Shown here piece after piece: positions 27,146 to 36,800 of a stretch of 39,102 nucleotides of DNA (position 1 is the stretch's first letter; every line of letters begins with the position of its first letter). The notes beneath the pieces are model-generated. The model searched no databases. It saw only the letters and a list, made by a program, of their open reading frames with translations, and was not told the origin of the DNA. The position numbers and the translations under genes were made by a program. The stretch is from a cf. Phormidesmis sp. LEGE 11477. Lineage in GTDB: Bacteria; Cyanobacteriota; Cyanobacteriia; Phormidesmidales; Phormidesmidaceae. The stretch lies in the NCBI RefSeq assembly GCF_015207105.1, contig NZ_JADEXO010000050.1, forward strand, positions 1 to 39,102. Direction: 5' to 3'.

Positions 27146-28300
27146 ATGAACAGCCCTTCGATGAAAATTTTATTTCTAGATCAAAGCGGCACGCCGGGGG
27201 GAGCTGAGCTCTGTTTATTAGATATCGCAAAGCCTTACCGTGAGCACTCGATAGTAGGTCTTTTGGCAGACGGACCTTTTCGAGCCCTGTTAGCACAGCA
27301 CGAAATTCCGACAACCGTGTTCACCACGCAGACAATCAACGTTCGCAAAGAGAGCAGTTTACTAACTAGCCTTCGCAGTACGAGTCAGCTATTGCCGCTA
27401 GTACAGGCAGTAGCAGGCACAGCGCGCAGCTATGACCTAATCTATGCCAATACCCCAAAGGCGCTCGTCATAGGGGCTTTAGCTAGCCTTTGGAGTCAGC
27501 GACCGCTAGTGTATCATCTGCACGACATTATCTCACCCGATCACTTCAGCAAAATCAACCGTACGGTGCTAGTCACTCTGGCCAACCGGGTCGCTAAGCT
27601 AGTCATCGCTAACTCACAGGCAAGTCAGACAGCCTTTGTTGCCGCTGGTGGCCGTTCTCAGCTCTGCCGGGTGGTGTATAACGGGTTTGATAGCGATCGG
27701 TATGTGATCGCACCTGCAGAAACCGAGCATCTGCGAACGACGCTAGCCCTGACTGACGGCTTTTGGATTGGTCATTTCAGCCGTCTTTCTCCTTGGAAGG
27801 GGCAGCATATATTGCTGAAGGCATTGACCCTATGTCCTGACGATACTAAAGCTATTTTGGTAGGAGATGCTCTATTTGGAGAGGATGAATACGTCTTGGA
27901 ACTGCATCGTCAAGTGAAGCAGCTAGGATTAGAGGGTCGCGTCAGGTTTCTTGGATTTCGTTCAGATATTCCTCAGCTAATGAGCGCCTGCAATCTAGTT
28001 ACGCACACATCTACAGCACCAGAGCCATTCGGCAGAGTAATCGTAGAGTCGATGCTCTGTGGAACACCTGTTATTGCAGCGGCTGCAGGTGGTGCCACAG
28101 AGCTGATTGACACTGGAGAAAATGGCTGGCTCTGTCCACCAGGAGAGCCGGAGATTCTAGCAAAGGTAATTTTGACCTGTCGCAGTGCGCCTCAGCAGCG
28201 TCAGCAGATTGCTCAACTTGCTCAAGAGCAAGCGCGCGATCGCTTCGACATCGCAGCTATCAACACACTAATCGCTCAACACCTACAAAGCATCGTCTAA
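27146..28300 (+). CDS. Glycosyltransferase family 4
   Basis: The 384-residue protein has PGGAELCLLDIA near residue 16, VYHLHDIISPDHF and VIANSQASQTAF in the first domain, VYNGFDSDRY at the hinge, GHFSRLSPWKGQHILLKAL near 212 and the EX7E motif in EPFGRVIVESMLCGTPVI near 292. GAGG at 27133-27136 is 9 bp before ATG 27146, which supports that start over ATG 27161. It follows the preceding GT4 gene by 67 bp and converges with the exosortase-linked operon. Sugar specificity unknown. Confidence 0.92.
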   Translation: MNSPSMKILFLDQSGTPGGAELCLLDIAKPYREHSIVGLLADGPFRALLAQHEIPTTVFTTQTINVRKESSLLTSLRSTSQLLPLVQAVAGTARSYDLIYANTPKALVIGALASLWSQRPLVYHLHDIISPDHFSKINRTVLVTLANRVAKLVIANSQASQTAFVAAGGRSQLCRVVYNGFDSDRYVIAPAETEHLRTTLALTDGFWIGHFSRLSPWKGQHILLKALTLCPDDTKAILVGDALFGEDEYVLELHRQVKQLGLEGRVRFLGFRSDIPQLMSACNLVTHTSTAPEPFGRVIVESMLCGTPVIAAAAGGATELIDTGENGWLCPPGEPEILAKVILTCRSAPQQRQQIAQLAQEQARDRFDIAAINTLIAQHLQSIV

Positions 28301-28375
28301 TACAGCTTTCGGCACTTTGCTTTTAGCACAATCAAAGGCTATGCCTTTTCTTAAACGTTGAAGACAGGTATTGAG

Positions 28376-29164
28376 CTAACGGCGGGCCCAGCTAGTTCCT
28401 TTCCAGATAGTGAAGAACAAAGCACCCGAGATGATCGCCCCAATATTCCACTTAACAGAGCGCTTCAGTAAACGCCTTCTTTGAGTACCCAAAGTCCTAT
28501 TGGCATCGCGTTGCAAAGCAGACTCGCCTTCTGCCAAAGCAGTCTCTAAGCTAGCCTTAGCCTCGCGTACATCCTGTCTACTTTCAATCACAGGAACTGC
28601 TTCATCTGAAATAGAGGCAAGCAAGCTGCTCATCTCATTGGCAGTCGTAGCGCTATCAAGCTCTTGACTGACGGCTTCAAGCTCAGCAATTCCTTGGCTA
28701 AGTTGAACATCCAATCTCTGTTGGTTTTGTTCGTCGATACGTACGGTGTTCAAAGCGCCCATTGGAACCAATAGGAAAAACAAAATAGCCACCAGCAACG
28801 AAAGCCAAGAGAGCACTTTCAGCAAAAGTTTTGCCCGTTTGGATCGGCCGCTATTTTCCCCTAAAAATACCAGCCCCAAACCTATTAAAGGAACTGGAAC
28901 GCGCTCAACTAACGCGCCCATCGTTTGAAACTCCCACGTCGGATTCATAAATTGAGGAGGAATGGCCACTTCTGCGAGGTCTAAAAGCGCTAGCAGCAGT
29001 AACCCATAGCCCACGAAGCGCAGAACCCGAACAGACTGCAATAACCCCGAGCTAAAGTCCCAAAGCGAATCAACCCGGCTGCTGATTACGCTACTATCAG
29101 TCACGCTACCACCAGTCACCACACTGTTCTCAGCCGAGGCTGGAGTATTTTGGATTGAAGTCAT
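28376..29164 (-). CDS. HpsJ-like protein, cyanoexosortase A-associated
   Basis: The 262-residue protein has four likely membrane segments: VLRFVGYGLLLLALLDLAEVAI (47-68), PVPLIGLGLVFLG (90-102), LKVLSWLSLLVAILFFLLVPMG (115-136) and WNIGAIISGALFFTIW near 238. A polar, probably coiled-coil region with many Glu/Gln residues lies between the third and fourth (about 142-230). This layout and the position beside cyanoexosortase genes match HpsJ-family proteins, named from the hormogonium polysaccharide locus of Nostoc. It is the last gene of the minus-strand exosortase group, 113 bp after the associated protein. The molecular role is not known; a link to polysaccharide secretion is an inference from the family. 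Confidence 0.8.
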   Translation of the reverse strand: MTSIQNTPASAENSVVTGGSVTDSSVISSRVDSLWDFSSGLLQSVRVLRFVGYGLLLLALLDLAEVAIPPQFMNPTWEFQTMGALVERVPVPLIGLGLVFLGENSGRSKRAKLLLKVLSWLSLLVAILFFLLVPMGALNTVRIDEQNQQRLDVQLSQGIAELEAVSQELDSATTANEMSSLLASISDEAVPVIESRQDVREAKASLETALAEGESALQRDANRTLGTQRRRLLKRSVKWNIGAIISGALFFTIWKGTSWARR

Positions 29165-29277
29165 ATCAATAAAATGTCAATAAAAAAGCCAAGAGACTTG
29201 CCGCTACGGGTAGCGGTGCAACTATGAGCTTGAGCAATATGAACTTAGCTAACTAGACCTAAGCAGCAAGGGAAGAT

Positions 29278-30096
29278 CTATGGCTTTGCGTACAATTGGG
29301 CCTGTCCCCACTGAGATACATCTTGCCAAGCTGAGTCTAGTAGCGGACGGCTGAGCGCTGACGTAGTTTCGATCGAGAGCTCAGTAAGGAGACAATCATG
29401 ATCGCCAACGATACTTTCTTTGCCTGTCAGCCACCGCAGCATCGATCGAGGACGAAGAAAATATCGATAGCGGTTACGCATGAATTGTTCGTGAGTAACC
29501 ACGCTCCCACCTCTAGCATCAATCAGAGCCTGTAGAGAGTCTACCCCTAGCTGACTGATGTATCTGTAAGAGCCTTCAATCGACGTATGAACTGATATCG
29601 CAGAAGCAGCCTGCACTGAAGCGTCCCCTACTTGAGCACTACCTACTCGACCACCACCTACTCGACCACCACCTACTTGGGCCTCATCAGCTGAAACATT
29701 ACCGATCCGATCGCCACTAATTTGGTCAGCACTGACTTGCTCCTCGCTGGCTTGCTCACTAGAGGCAGGCAAGCCTGAAGCAGAGAGCTGCTCACGCAAA
29801 AGGTTCTGACAAGCTCTTCCATCGCGGCCATACCAAAGAGTAGCTACCAAGGTACGTTCGTTCTGAGCGTATCGGTACCGTCGGCCTTGCCGTCGAACAT
29901 TAGGCCCTTCTATGACATCGGCATCGACAAACTGCCAGCTTGAGATAGATATTTGATCAGGGAAGAGGAAAGGCTCTGATTTTGCCTGTGTAGATGATGG
30001 TCTCAGAACGACTGCTGCCAAAGCAATGTAGACACCGCCAAAGCTAAATAGCAATAAAAACCGCCAAATGGAAGTCCATAATCCTTCAGGCTTCAT
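29278..30096 (-). CDS. Cyanoexosortase A system-associated protein
   Basis: The 272-residue protein has one N-terminal membrane segment (about 10-28, FLLLFSFGGVYIALAAVVL) and a soluble domain with SSWQFVDA, GRRYRYAQNERTLVATLWY and TTSALSRPLL. A gene of this type regularly follows cyanoexosortase A. It overlaps the exosortase gene by the 4-bp ATGA at 30093-30096, so the two are translationally coupled. Its middle carries a repeat-derived insertion (pentads like GGRVG at about residues 138-157) that does not look like a conserved part. It is a probable envelope protein that assists or regulates protein sorting; the mechanism is unknown. Confidence 0.78.
   Translation of the reverse strand: MKPEGLWTSIWRFLLLFSFGGVYIALAAVVLRPSSTQAKSEPFLFPDQISISSWQFVDADVIEGPNVRRQGRRYRYAQNERTLVATLWYGRDGRACQNLLREQLSASGLPASSEQASEEQVSADQISGDRIGNVSADEAQVGGGRVGGGRVGSAQVGDASVQAASAISVHTSIEGSYRYISQLGVDSLQALIDARGGSVVTHEQFMRNRYRYFLRPRSMLRWLTGKESIVGDHDCLLTELSIETTSALSRPLLDSAWQDVSQWGQAQLYAKP
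29627..29686 (-). repeat. 15-bp in-frame tandem repeat (four units)
   Basis: Plus-strand units CCTACTTGAGCACTA, CCTACTCGACCACCA, CCTACTCGACCACCA and CCTACTTGGGCCTCA follow each other exactly. On the coding strand they give pentads such as GGRVG and SAQVG. Looser pentads continue on both sides (ADQIS, GDRIG), suggesting an expanded low-complexity insert in the exosortase-associated protein. Confidence 0.88.
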
Positions 30097-30956
30097 AAGT
30101 CAATTCGCTGTGGCTCTTTTACGCCCTTGGGGGTTTGCCATTTGATCAGCAAAATATAGAAGCACCCAAAAAGCATTACCGTCAGCATCGAGAAGATCAA
30201 AGAACCTTCGCCCAGGTGCCAATACTCAAAGGCTTCCTCTGTACTGTTCGCAACTAATATAGTCAACAAAGCCACCCGAACCGCATTGACAAAAAAGCCT
30301 AAGCACACTGATACAAAAACAGAAAGTAACTGCTTAGAGCGGTTGAGTGGGAGAAAGACGCTGAATATGGCAGAAATTCCTAACATATACAGCATATTCG
30401 CCAGTCCAGAACATCCTCGGTAAACCTCAATGCTCCCACCCGGCAAGTGGATGAACACACCTTTCAGCACAGCATCAAAGCCAACATACCAGAGCAGGAA
30501 AGCCGACACCTTCGCCGTCACGATAGAGATATCTAAGAATGTACCAATCAAGAGCTGTGGTAGTCCTAGAAAAAATAGAATCAGTAAAGGGCTTCTGAAC
30601 TGCCTCAGCCCGCGCCAGCCAGAAGCTATTAGCGTAATTCCTAGTAAAGAGAGGAAGGGAAAGGCTAGTAGTACAGACTCGGTAGGCAGCGAAACCGTCC
30701 TCACTAAGACTACCGTTACTATTAATAGACCAGTAGTGCTCGATATAAGATCGCTACCAAACAAAAACTCATGTCGCTTTTGCCAAAGTAGGGAAATACA
30801 GGCACCCCAAAAAAGACACCCATTACCAAACAAGCTCTCGTTACCAATGCGATCAACCAATGTCAGATAGACAACTGCCAGCCCAGCCACAGTTCCTACC
30901 AAATATAGATAGAAAAACTTGCCTGACTGAGCTGGCGCTAGAACGAAACGTTCCAT
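30093..30956 (-). CDS. crtA: Cyanoexosortase A
   Basis: The 287-residue integral membrane protein is a transpeptidase-like sorting enzyme that should cut PEP-CTERM tails at the membrane. The three active-site residues are visible: Cys182 in YRGCSGL, Arg227 in NAVRVAL and His247 in YWHLGEGS. The rest is hydrophobic with seven to eight segments. The wording of conserved stretches (LFFLGLPQLL, LDISIVTAK, LWYVGF, IEVYRGCSGL) fits the cyanobacterial A subclass. TTG 30959 precedes ATG 30956; I chose the ATG, which has AGGA upstream. It overlaps its partner gene and follows its probable substrate gene by 34 bp. The symbol is the family short name, not an experimental name. Confidence 0.9.
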   Translation of the reverse strand: MERFVLAPAQSGKFFYLYLVGTVAGLAVVYLTLVDRIGNESLFGNGCLFWGACISLLWQKRHEFLFGSDLISSTTGLLIVTVVLVRTVSLPTESVLLAFPFLSLLGITLIASGWRGLRQFRSPLLILFFLGLPQLLIGTFLDISIVTAKVSAFLLWYVGFDAVLKGVFIHLPGGSIEVYRGCSGLANMLYMLGISAIFSVFLPLNRSKQLLSVFVSVCLGFFVNAVRVALLTILVANSTEEAFEYWHLGEGSLIFSMLTVMLFGCFYILLIKWQTPKGVKEPQRIDL

Positions 30957-30990
30957 CAAATCATCCTAAAACCGAATTATCCGAGACTCG

Positions 30991-31710
30991 TTAAACAACG
31001 TCATCTTCAGAGTTTCCGGCACCTGCCTTGCTAAGCTCTCGCTTGCCAACGCCTAAAAGGCCCACGGCTGCTATTGATCCTAGGATTGTCAAAGGCTCAG
31101 GAACGGGTTCGCCTACGCTCAAGTCGTAATCGAAGCTCGTGCCCGAAACTCGAGAAGCCGTGAAAGAGCCAAAGGCATTACTAATGAAGGTATTGCCATC
31201 AAGCTTAAATGAGCCTGAGAAGTCTTTATTAGCAATCTCCAGAGAACTTGCTGGAAGCGTCCTGTCGAACTCTGAAGCATCTAGATCAAACGTAAGCACG
31301 CCCGATCCTCTACTGCCAAAGTCAACTGCCCCGAAGCTGATGAAGCTCTCAACAGCGGGAGTGGAGTACGTTCCTGAAGGAGTTCTAGTCAGCTTGAGCT
31401 TCTTAATCTTTGGGGTACTCGAAACAGTAGCCCCAGAGAACGTGCCTGTATCATCAACACCGACAGCTCCTCTGAACTTGACCGGAGCCATACCAGGCGC
31501 ACTTGCATTCGGCCTACCAACTCGCGTATTACCACTGAGGTCAAAGCTACCCTTAAGGCTATGAGCCTGAGCTGGAGCGGTGAGGACAAAAGCTGTACCA
31601 AGTAGAGCAGTACCCAAGAATGCAATTTTGGGCAAAGCATTCATGATAGAACTGACGGCCGTACGCTTAGAAGACCGCAAAGCACTTGATGGTGTAGTTG
31701 TTTGCTGCAT
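30991..31710 (-). CDS. PEP-CTERM sorted secreted protein
   Basis: The 239-residue protein has a long n-region, a hydrophobic signal segment (about 27-46) and a likely cleavage after APAQA, then a beta-rich body. The C-terminus shows the cyanobacterial PEP-CTERM pattern: VPEPLTILG, a hydrophobic stretch IAAVGLLGVG, then basic KRELSK. It ends with an additional acidic tail (NSEDDVV). ATG 31710 is used; ATG 31644 would give a shorter normal signal peptide. Being the gene directly before cyanoexosortase A, it is probably its dedicated substrate. Body function is unknown. Confidence 0.87.
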   Translation of the reverse strand: MQQTTTPSSALRSSKRTAVSSIMNALPKIAFLGTALLGTAFVLTAPAQAHSLKGSFDLSGNTRVGRPNASAPGMAPVKFRGAVGVDDTGTFSGATVSSTPKIKKLKLTRTPSGTYSTPAVESFISFGAVDFGSRGSGVLTFDLDASEFDRTLPASSLEIANKDFSGSFKLDGNTFISNAFGSFTASRVSGTSFDYDLSVGEPVPEPLTILGSIAAVGLLGVGKRELSKAGAGNSEDDVV

Positions 31711-32382
31711 TTATGTTTACTTAAGAGGTTTTACTGAACTTAGCTCAATACGATTTACTCGTTTGAGCGGATGCACTCTCATCTTCGGAAACACGTCTTC
31801 ATCAAAACAGTTAGTAGATACCCAGATGATCACCAACAGGTTTAAACAGACGCACAGAATGCGAAGAAGTCCACAGCTAGTGCAGACTTAGGCAATCCAG
31901 AGCAGCGAGTCTGTCAATCAACCGAAACTTCCCCTCACGCTGGCTTATCAATACTATCAATATGTGAGCCGTAGCAGTGATTTGAAGGAAGTGAAATACG
32001 TATTTCCAGCTATAAAAAATATAATGCACAGGGAAAAATAACCGTAGCCGTCGGGCCTTATCTTTACACAAACTTCAGAAAAGGCTAGTAGTTGTTCTGA
32101 GGTTGATGATGTCTATAAGATCTATAAGGATGATTGATCTACGTAGCATCCGTATGACGATAAAGTGCATTAGGCACAGCCTATATACAGATATATAGAA
32201 AAATATACAGAATCTTGCGCCTCGACGAAGGTGACTTCACCATGACTTGATACAAAAGCGCTTAGTTGCTGATGATTGATTAACTTTAGAAGAATTTCTC
32301 TTCAAGCTATACCCGAAGACAGATAGTCGATCGATAGTGGAGAGAGTGTGAAATTAACATTACGTTGAGTTGATTGCTTGCT
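31711..32382. other. Divergent regulatory region between the exosortase operon and the export gene
   Basis: This 672-bp region has no credible gene. It contains AT-rich promoter-like stretches such as TATATACAGATATATAG (near 32184-32200) on the side of the export gene and a TATAAAAAATATAAT stretch near 32012. A TCTATAAGATCTATAAGG direct repeat lies near 32113. A small inverted repeat GGTGACTTCACC lies near 32231. Promoters for both operons must lie here; exact sites cannot be fixed. Confidence 0.5.
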
Positions 32383-33618
32383 ATGAAGTCTCTTTCTTTG
32401 TCGCCCTCCACCAGACGCATTGCTGCGGCGCTGTCCATATGCTGTGGTATCGGAGTTGTAACCTCTTCCCAGCAAGCGCTTGCGGCGACCACCCCTGAGG
32501 CGAGGCAAACAATCGAGCCTTCTACCTCTGTTAGATCGGGTTCCGGTTCACCTGTTTTTGTTTCGCAGCAAGAGACTCTACCAACTCTGCCTAGCAGTTT
32601 GTCTCAGCCTGTCTCGCCAGCGCTTAGGCCAGCAAGTGATGCTGGCAACATAGTACCGCCTGGAGTTGCACCAACTACTGCAATCGGATGGGAGAACGAA
32701 TATGTGCTGGGCCCAGGTGACGAGATCCGTATTGATGTCTTTGGGGCACCTGAATACGGTGGGGACTTTGTGTTGCTCCCAGATGGCACTGTCAGCCTAC
32801 CAGTAACTGGTCAGATTGCTTTAGGCGGACTTACCTTACCCGGTGCGTCTGAGGCGATCGCACAGCGGTACATGCCTTATCTGCGATCGCCTCAGGTCGC
32901 GCTTGTGCCAACAACTCTACGACCACTTCAAATTGGCGTCGTTGGAGCGGTTGGGCGTCCGGGCACTTACACTGTTCCCATTCGAAACAATGGTGCGGTT
33001 ACTTTTCCAAGGCTAACAGACGCCTTACGGCTAGCTGGTGGAATTTCTTCTAGAGCAGATATCCGGCAGATTGAAGTCTATCGCCCCGATCGCTTTGGAC
33101 AGGCGCAAGTACTACAGGTAAATCTTTGGAATTTACTAAAAGATGGCAATATGTCTAGCGATATTGTGCTGCGCTCAGGCGATACGGTCGCTATTCCCGT
33201 AGCAGAAGTCATAGATCCAGCAGAAGCCGCCCAGTTAGGCGATGCTAACTTTTCGCCTGAAGAAGTCACAGTTTTTGTCGTAGGCGAAGTAGGCCGACCG
33301 GGGCCAGTTCAAGTATCACCCAACACACCGCTTAACCAAGTCCTGTTAGCAGTAGGTGGTTTTGACGCTCAGCGAGCCGATAGAGACGTAGTGGGACTCA
33401 TTCGACTTAATCCAGATGGCTCGGTAGAACGGCGAGAAGTTGCTGTGAACCTCAGCGATGGCATAAATGAGGAAACCAATCCTCTTTTGCGTGAAGATGA
33501 TGTTCTAATCGTAGCCAGATCGGGGCTAGCGACATTCTCAGATACCGTAGGCTTAGCAGTTAACCCTGTAGGTCGACTTTTAGGTACATTCTTCAGCATC
33601 TTCAACTTCTTAGATTAG
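32383..33618 (+). CDS. Polysaccharide export protein, Wza / OPX family
   Basis: The 411-residue protein starts with a signal peptide (MKSLSLSPSTRR, hydrophobic core, cleavage after QQALA). After a Ser/Pro-rich linker comes the poly_export domain (LGPGDEIRIDVFGAPEYGG, LLPDGTVSLPVTGQIALGG, near residues 108-190), then two SLBB-type domains (IGVVGAVGRPGTYTV; VFVVGEVGRPGPVQV). This is the outer-membrane auxiliary/channel protein of Wzy-dependent capsule and EPS export. No lipobox cysteine is visible at the expected site, as in some cyanobacterial members. The frame opens at TTG 32374, but ATG 32383 gives the better signal peptide. It diverges from the exosortase operon and converges with the G8 gene. 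Confidence 0.93.
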   Translation: MKSLSLSPSTRRIAAALSICCGIGVVTSSQQALAATTPEARQTIEPSTSVRSGSGSPVFVSQQETLPTLPSSLSQPVSPALRPASDAGNIVPPGVAPTTAIGWENEYVLGPGDEIRIDVFGAPEYGGDFVLLPDGTVSLPVTGQIALGGLTLPGASEAIAQRYMPYLRSPQVALVPTTLRPLQIGVVGAVGRPGTYTVPIRNNGAVTFPRLTDALRLAGGISSRADIRQIEVYRPDRFGQAQVLQVNLWNLLKDGNMSSDIVLRSGDTVAIPVAEVIDPAEAAQLGDANFSPEEVTVFVVGEVGRPGPVQVSPNTPLNQVLLAVGGFDAQRADRDVVGLIRLNPDGSVERREVAVNLSDGINEETNPLLREDDVLIVARSGLATFSDTVGLAVNPVGRLLGTFFSIFNFLD

Positions 33619-33790
33619 AAGCCTGCTTGCCACATACGCGCATATAGCCTTTGTTACGTCGCTCTGTTGTGATAAGGGTTTCACCTCTAGAGAATGTGAA
33701 TGTATGTAGCAAAGTAGCAAGCCCTATAGCTTTGTCACTGCAGGCTACAGCAGCATCTACATACCACCTGCACATATAGCAATAGCCCAT

Positions 33791-33836
33791 ACATTACAGG
33801 ACCATATCGCTTCGTTGCGATATGGTCCTGTAATGT
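33791..33836. terminator. Perfect 20-bp inverted repeat between convergent genes
   Basis: The 20 bases at 33791-33810 (ending GACCATATCGC) are perfectly complementary to 33817-33836 (starting GCGATATGGTC), with loop TTCGTT. It lies 172 bp after the export gene and 48 bp after the stop of the minus-strand G8 gene. It probably stops or protects transcripts from both sides, but lacks a T run and is unusually long and perfect for a terminator. Confidence 0.6.
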
Positions 33837-33884
33837 TCAATCTACCCCTCGTTAGCCCCAGCTCTACTTCTATCTATAGAAGAC

Positions 33885-36800
33885 CTATAGAAAGCTCGAG
33901 TCTGCGAGAGTATCTATTTGGTCTGGGTTAAGCGCCCTGTTAAAAACAGAGACTTCATCAATTAGACCTGTCAGTCCACCGCCTTGACGTCTGCCATCAT
34001 GAAAGCGACTACTGCCGGCCACGCCGCCGATACCAACACCACCTGTATGGCTCCAGAGCTGGGAGGCTGAACCTACACCAAACTGTTCGCCATCCAAATA
34101 GCCTCTTAGCGAATTAGGCTTGAGCTTGCTATCGCCGTCAAGTACCAGCGAAACATGATGCCAGGTATCTTCTGAAACATTGTCGGTTTTTAGCCATGTT
34201 CCAGACCAGCCGCTTTCACGGCGCGGATCATTCCAGCCCCCTACAAACAGGCGGTCTTTATCAAGGTAGATATTGAGTCCACGGAGCTTGCCACCTTCTT
34301 CGTAGATAACCTGCTTGCCACTATTGTTCGAGATTTCATCTGCCTTAAACCAAACAGAGACTGTCCGTTCTTGATGGATACCTAGATTAATGCTGCGTGA
34401 GTCAGCAACTCTGACATCACCATTCCCAGAGAAAGCAATGCCGTCACCTTCAAGTCCTCTCGCCCAGATTGAATCGCCTTTCAGCAAGCCTCTGTGTCGA
34501 GTACCGGCACTACCAATATCGTTGGTTGAGGGACCTTTACCCTCATCAAAGCTGAACTGAGCAACTAAGCTAGGCGATCGGCGAAGCTTGGCTAGATCTG
34601 AGTTTGGATCTTTTGGGGTTTGTGGATCAGGAACAGTTGGAGCAGTCACACTGTCTGTCTTCGTTATGGGAAGTATTCCTTGCGGAGCACCTTCGGCGTC
34701 TAGCTCGAAATAAGATAGGGCAACAGAGTCGCCGCGATCGCTAGTCCGGTCGGTTTTCACCCTAGCAACCAAATGCTGGTAGCCATTGCCTAAATCAACT
34801 GTTTCTTCAAAATCTTTAAAGTTGAAGAACCCATCACTGCCGCCATAAGTTTTTCCAAACAGCAACTTTCGGGTCATAGGAATAGTACCCGCTTGGGTTG
34901 GTCCACTTCCTTCTGAAAGGAGACCATCGAACTGCCCATTAACACCCCATAGTTGAACAGTTACTTTGTTTCTTCTTACCTTATCTCTGCTACCCTCAAT
35001 GTTTTTCAATCCAAAGCTGAGCGTCTGCTTCCCTTTGTGGAGACCGTCATCTTGGACAACCTGGCCTAATCCCGCTCTGCGGCGTCTAGTGTTTGCTAGC
35101 TCTATGCTGCCATTACCGACACGAACATAGTCGGTTCCTTTCCATCCATCTCCTGCCGCCAAACTGCTTAGGCGTCTGCGTCTACTTCCATTGAGTTTTG
35201 TCTTCTGATCGATATCACCATCTTTGAAGGGGTTGGTATAGGCAGTGCGACCTACCTCAACAGTCTGAGTGAGAGTTTGAGTAGCGCCCTGACTATCCAA
35301 GACTCGTAAAGAGACTTCATGCTCACCCGCTTGCTCAAAGTGATGCGTAACTTTGCGGCCAAATCTATCAAGCTCGCCATCTCCATCAAAATCCCATCCA
35401 TAGCTAGCAATGCCCTGACTAGGTCCAGGATATTCAACTTTGTCGGAATCGTAAGATTTGCTGGCATCGAAGGTGGCGGATAGCCCACCTACGGTAGTAC
35501 CACTAAATTTGGGAACAGGAAGCCTATTATTTCTTTTGCTAATTTCGAACTCGGTATTATCTATCTTCAAGAGAGTGGGGTAGTCATCTAAAGCATATTT
35601 GCTTCGCTTGAACTCACCAGTTTCTGCCAAATTGAATCTATTGTTACCAAAGACGCTGTCTTCGATAGAGGTCGTAACAATGCCATTCTTCTCTACATCG
35701 GGGAATTGAGGATTGTAACCTTCTCCAAAGCCACGAACGGTAAGGTCTATGTAGCGAAGCCCATTAGTCGCGTGGTTATGAACAATGCCATCGCCGCTAG
35801 GGTTTTCAACATCTCCAACAATCAGGCCATCAACGAAATCAATATTGGAACTGTAGTCAGTATTTATGCCCTGAGTGCGTGCTTTCCAAACAGTAAAATC
35901 ATCGATAGTAGCACGACCGCTATGCATGGCATTGGGTGCTCTATTGTCCAACTCCATCTGGCCATCGAAGTTAGCTAGCTGAGACCATACTCTGATACCG
36001 ACGTCGGTATTATAGCTTTGAAAGCCACTGAGCTTATTAAGCGGAACATCAGTGATATCCACTTTCTCTTTGTTTTCAGGGAAAAGTGCTTGAATTCGTT
36101 CAGGAAGATTCTTGAGAAGAATCGTGCCAACGTCTCGCACTTCGTTGCCTTGACCGTCTCCAAAAAGAGTAATGCCAGCATCGTGAGCACTAATAGCAAC
36201 GTTGTCTTCCATGACAACTTGCGCGGCACCCTGTACCCAGTAGCCTTCTCCATTAAATCCAAAGTCATACTTGTCCTCGCGCCTCTGGACTTCGCGACTT
36301 CTTATGTTTCTACCGGGTCCAGTAGTCTTGATAGTGAGATTATTCTTCCAGGTACCTAGCTCGTTACCGGATTCTGCGGCGATTCCAGTGCCAGCAACAT
36401 CAAAAACAACGTTGTCTGAAAGATTGGCGTAGCTATCGTGATGAACAATTCCCCAGCCAGGGCTATCGACAATTGCATTACCGTTAGCAACAGCTGCTTG
36501 ACCATTGATATCATCCGCGCCCGTCCGGTGGAAGTGAAGACTATATCGTCCTCTAGGATTCTTGCCTTTGCCGGGCGAGCCGTCCATGTTTTCTTTTGGG
36601 TCGTCAACTATCTTGGATTTATCTGAACGACCTAGGTTGTAGAATCCGGCATTGTTTACGCTGATATCGGGATTGTGCATGAACATGACATGTCCACGCT
36701 GATCGATTGGCAGATCTTTGCTGTCTTTACTCTCGAAGGTGACATTACGAGTAACATTAGCAACGTAGAGCTTGATTCGATCCTTTTCAGGAATATCTGG

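Noticed and set aside
30430-30870. 146-codon open frame on the plus strand
   Set aside because: Antisense to the exosortase gene, whose active-site motifs and operon context are clear.
31580-31891. 103-codon open frame on the plus strand
   Set aside because: More than a third is antisense to the PEP-CTERM signal peptide region and the rest lies in the divergent control region.
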